Origin: Gemmatimonadales bacterium | GTDB taxonomy: Bacteria; Gemmatimonadota; Gemmatimonadetes; Gemmatimonadales; GWC2-71-9 | DNA: 64,000 nt | Reading direction: 5' to 3' | NCBI GenBank assembly: GCA_019637315.1 | Contig: JAHBVU010000008.1 | Span: 124,001-188,000 of the forward strand | Part shown: positions 63,407-64,000 of the stretch, piece after piece | Layout: each line of letters opens with the position of its first letter | Position numbering within the stretch: the stretch's first letter is position 1 | Notes under the pieces: model-generated | The model's database searches: none | What the model was told of the DNA's origin: nothing | The model's input: the letters and a program-made list of their open reading frames with translations, nothing else | Program-made: the position numbers and the translations under genes

Positions 63407-64000
63407 CGTTGTCCTGGTGGCAGGGGCTCATTCTCGGACTGGTACAGGGATTTACCGAGTTTCTGCCGATTTCGAGTTCCGGACATCTCGTGCTGGCTGA
63501 ACGGATCGTTGGTTTCGAACCCCAAGGACTCTTCTTCGAAGTCGTCGTTCATGTTGCCACGCTGCTGTCGGTGTTTATCGCCTATCGTGCACGGATTGCC
63601 GCGTTGCTGCGCGGCATGTTGTCCGGCGACGCCCAGTCACTTCGGTTTGCAGGGCTGATCCTGCTGGCTTCCGTGCCGGCGGCTGTCGTTGGGATTGCCT
63701 TTAAAGACTTTTTCGAACGGACCTTCCACTCTCCGGTCCTGCTTGGCTGGCAGTTTCTGCTTACGGCGGTGCTGCTTTGGAGTACCAAGTACGCCATGCA
63801 ACGGGCACCGGTCGAGTCGAGGCCGATTACGCCATGGCGTGCCTTCCTGATCGGGGCTGGTCAGGCCCTCGCCATCATTCCGGGGATCTCGCGATCGGGC
63901 ACCACGATTGCAGTGGCCCTTTGGACCGGTGTCAAGCCGGTGGTCGCAGCCGAGTTTTCGTTTCTGATGTCGATCGTCGTCATTGCTGGGAGCGGGGTCT
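63403..64000 (+). CDS. uppP: Undecaprenyl-diphosphatase, N-terminal part (cut by window end)
   Basis: About 199 residues are visible, running off the end. Motifs GLVQGFTEFLPISSSGHLVL at 13-31 and PGISRSGTTIAVAL (both catalytic glutamate/arginine regions) and multiple helices identify UppP/BacA, which recycles undecaprenyl diphosphate for peptidoglycan synthesis. It starts at ATG 63403 in an ATGA overlap with bshA. The length of the family is about 265-275 residues, so roughly 70 are missing. Confidence 0.95.
   Translation, partial: MTLSWWQGLILGLVQGFTEFLPISSSGHLVLAERIVGFEPQGLFFEVVVHVATLLSVFIAYRARIAALLRGMLSGDAQSLRFAGLILLASVPAAVVGIAFKDFFERTFHSPVLLGWQFLLTAVLLWSTKYAMQRAPVESRPITPWRAFLIGAGQALAIIPGISRSGTTIAVALWTGVKPVVAAEFSFLMSIVVIAGSGV

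Overview
The window is high-GC, densely coded bacterial chromosome, most likely from the phylum Gemmatimonadota or a close relative. This is inferred from a SusC/SusD pair, many signal peptides ending in AQ, a mannose-type PTS with HPr kinase, a BshA homologue, and very frequent GTG starts with 4-bp ATGA/GTGA overlaps between genes. No rRNA, CRISPR array, insertion sequence, prophage or replication origin was seen. It holds about 60 protein genes, two tRNA-Ser genes and several strong hairpins. Almost everything lies on the + strand; the - strand carries only an M50 protease (31354-32055), rpsT (45099-45362) and an exported M29-like protein (48722-49876).

Layout. 1-3294: end of argS, a PfkB-type kinase, purM and an exported protein. 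3297-7073: riboflavin genes ribD-ribE-ribBA-ribH followed by nusB. 7070-13731: a tightly coupled run of a GT4 glycosyltransferase, hpf, hprK, mannose-family EIIA/EIIB/EIIC/EIID, HPr and Enzyme I. 13813-20418: metK, a DUF151 nuclease-family protein, an exported single-pass protein, the vitamin B12 importer btuFCD, and a beta-propeller lipoprotein that could be a BtuG-like B12-capturing protein. 20449-26022: recO, clpB, tadA and a MATE exporter. 26197-30653: an orphan SusC/SusD pair closed by a perfect 17-bp hairpin.

30654-35376: a structured noncoding stretch, tRNA-Ser(CGA), a 64-residue membrane protein, the M50 protease, topA with a histone-H1-like tail and no zinc fingers, then tRNA-Ser(GGA) with a terminator. 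35437-41187: msrPQ, a His/Cys-rich small protein, a TonB-dependent receptor and a BNR-repeat lipoprotein with a CPCC motif, together a candidate metal-handling locus. 41202-43992: pyrR-pyrB-pyrC. 44076-48719: a coiled-coil/zinc-ribbon protein, rpsT, an ABC-2 exporter pair and an exported M20 amidohydrolase.

50048-64000: scpA-scpB-rluB, then a MoxR/DUF58/Bat (aerotolerance-type) cluster in which BatB-BatC and BatD-BatE appear fused, then mutL, miaA, bshA and the start of uppP.

The most interesting systems are the HprK-controlled PTS operon without any sugar-catabolic gene, the btuFCD plus beta-propeller lipoprotein unit, the His/Cys-rich protein/TonB receptor/CPCC-BNR locus, and the compacted Bat operon. 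All functions are assigned from motifs and gene order read directly; no database search was run.
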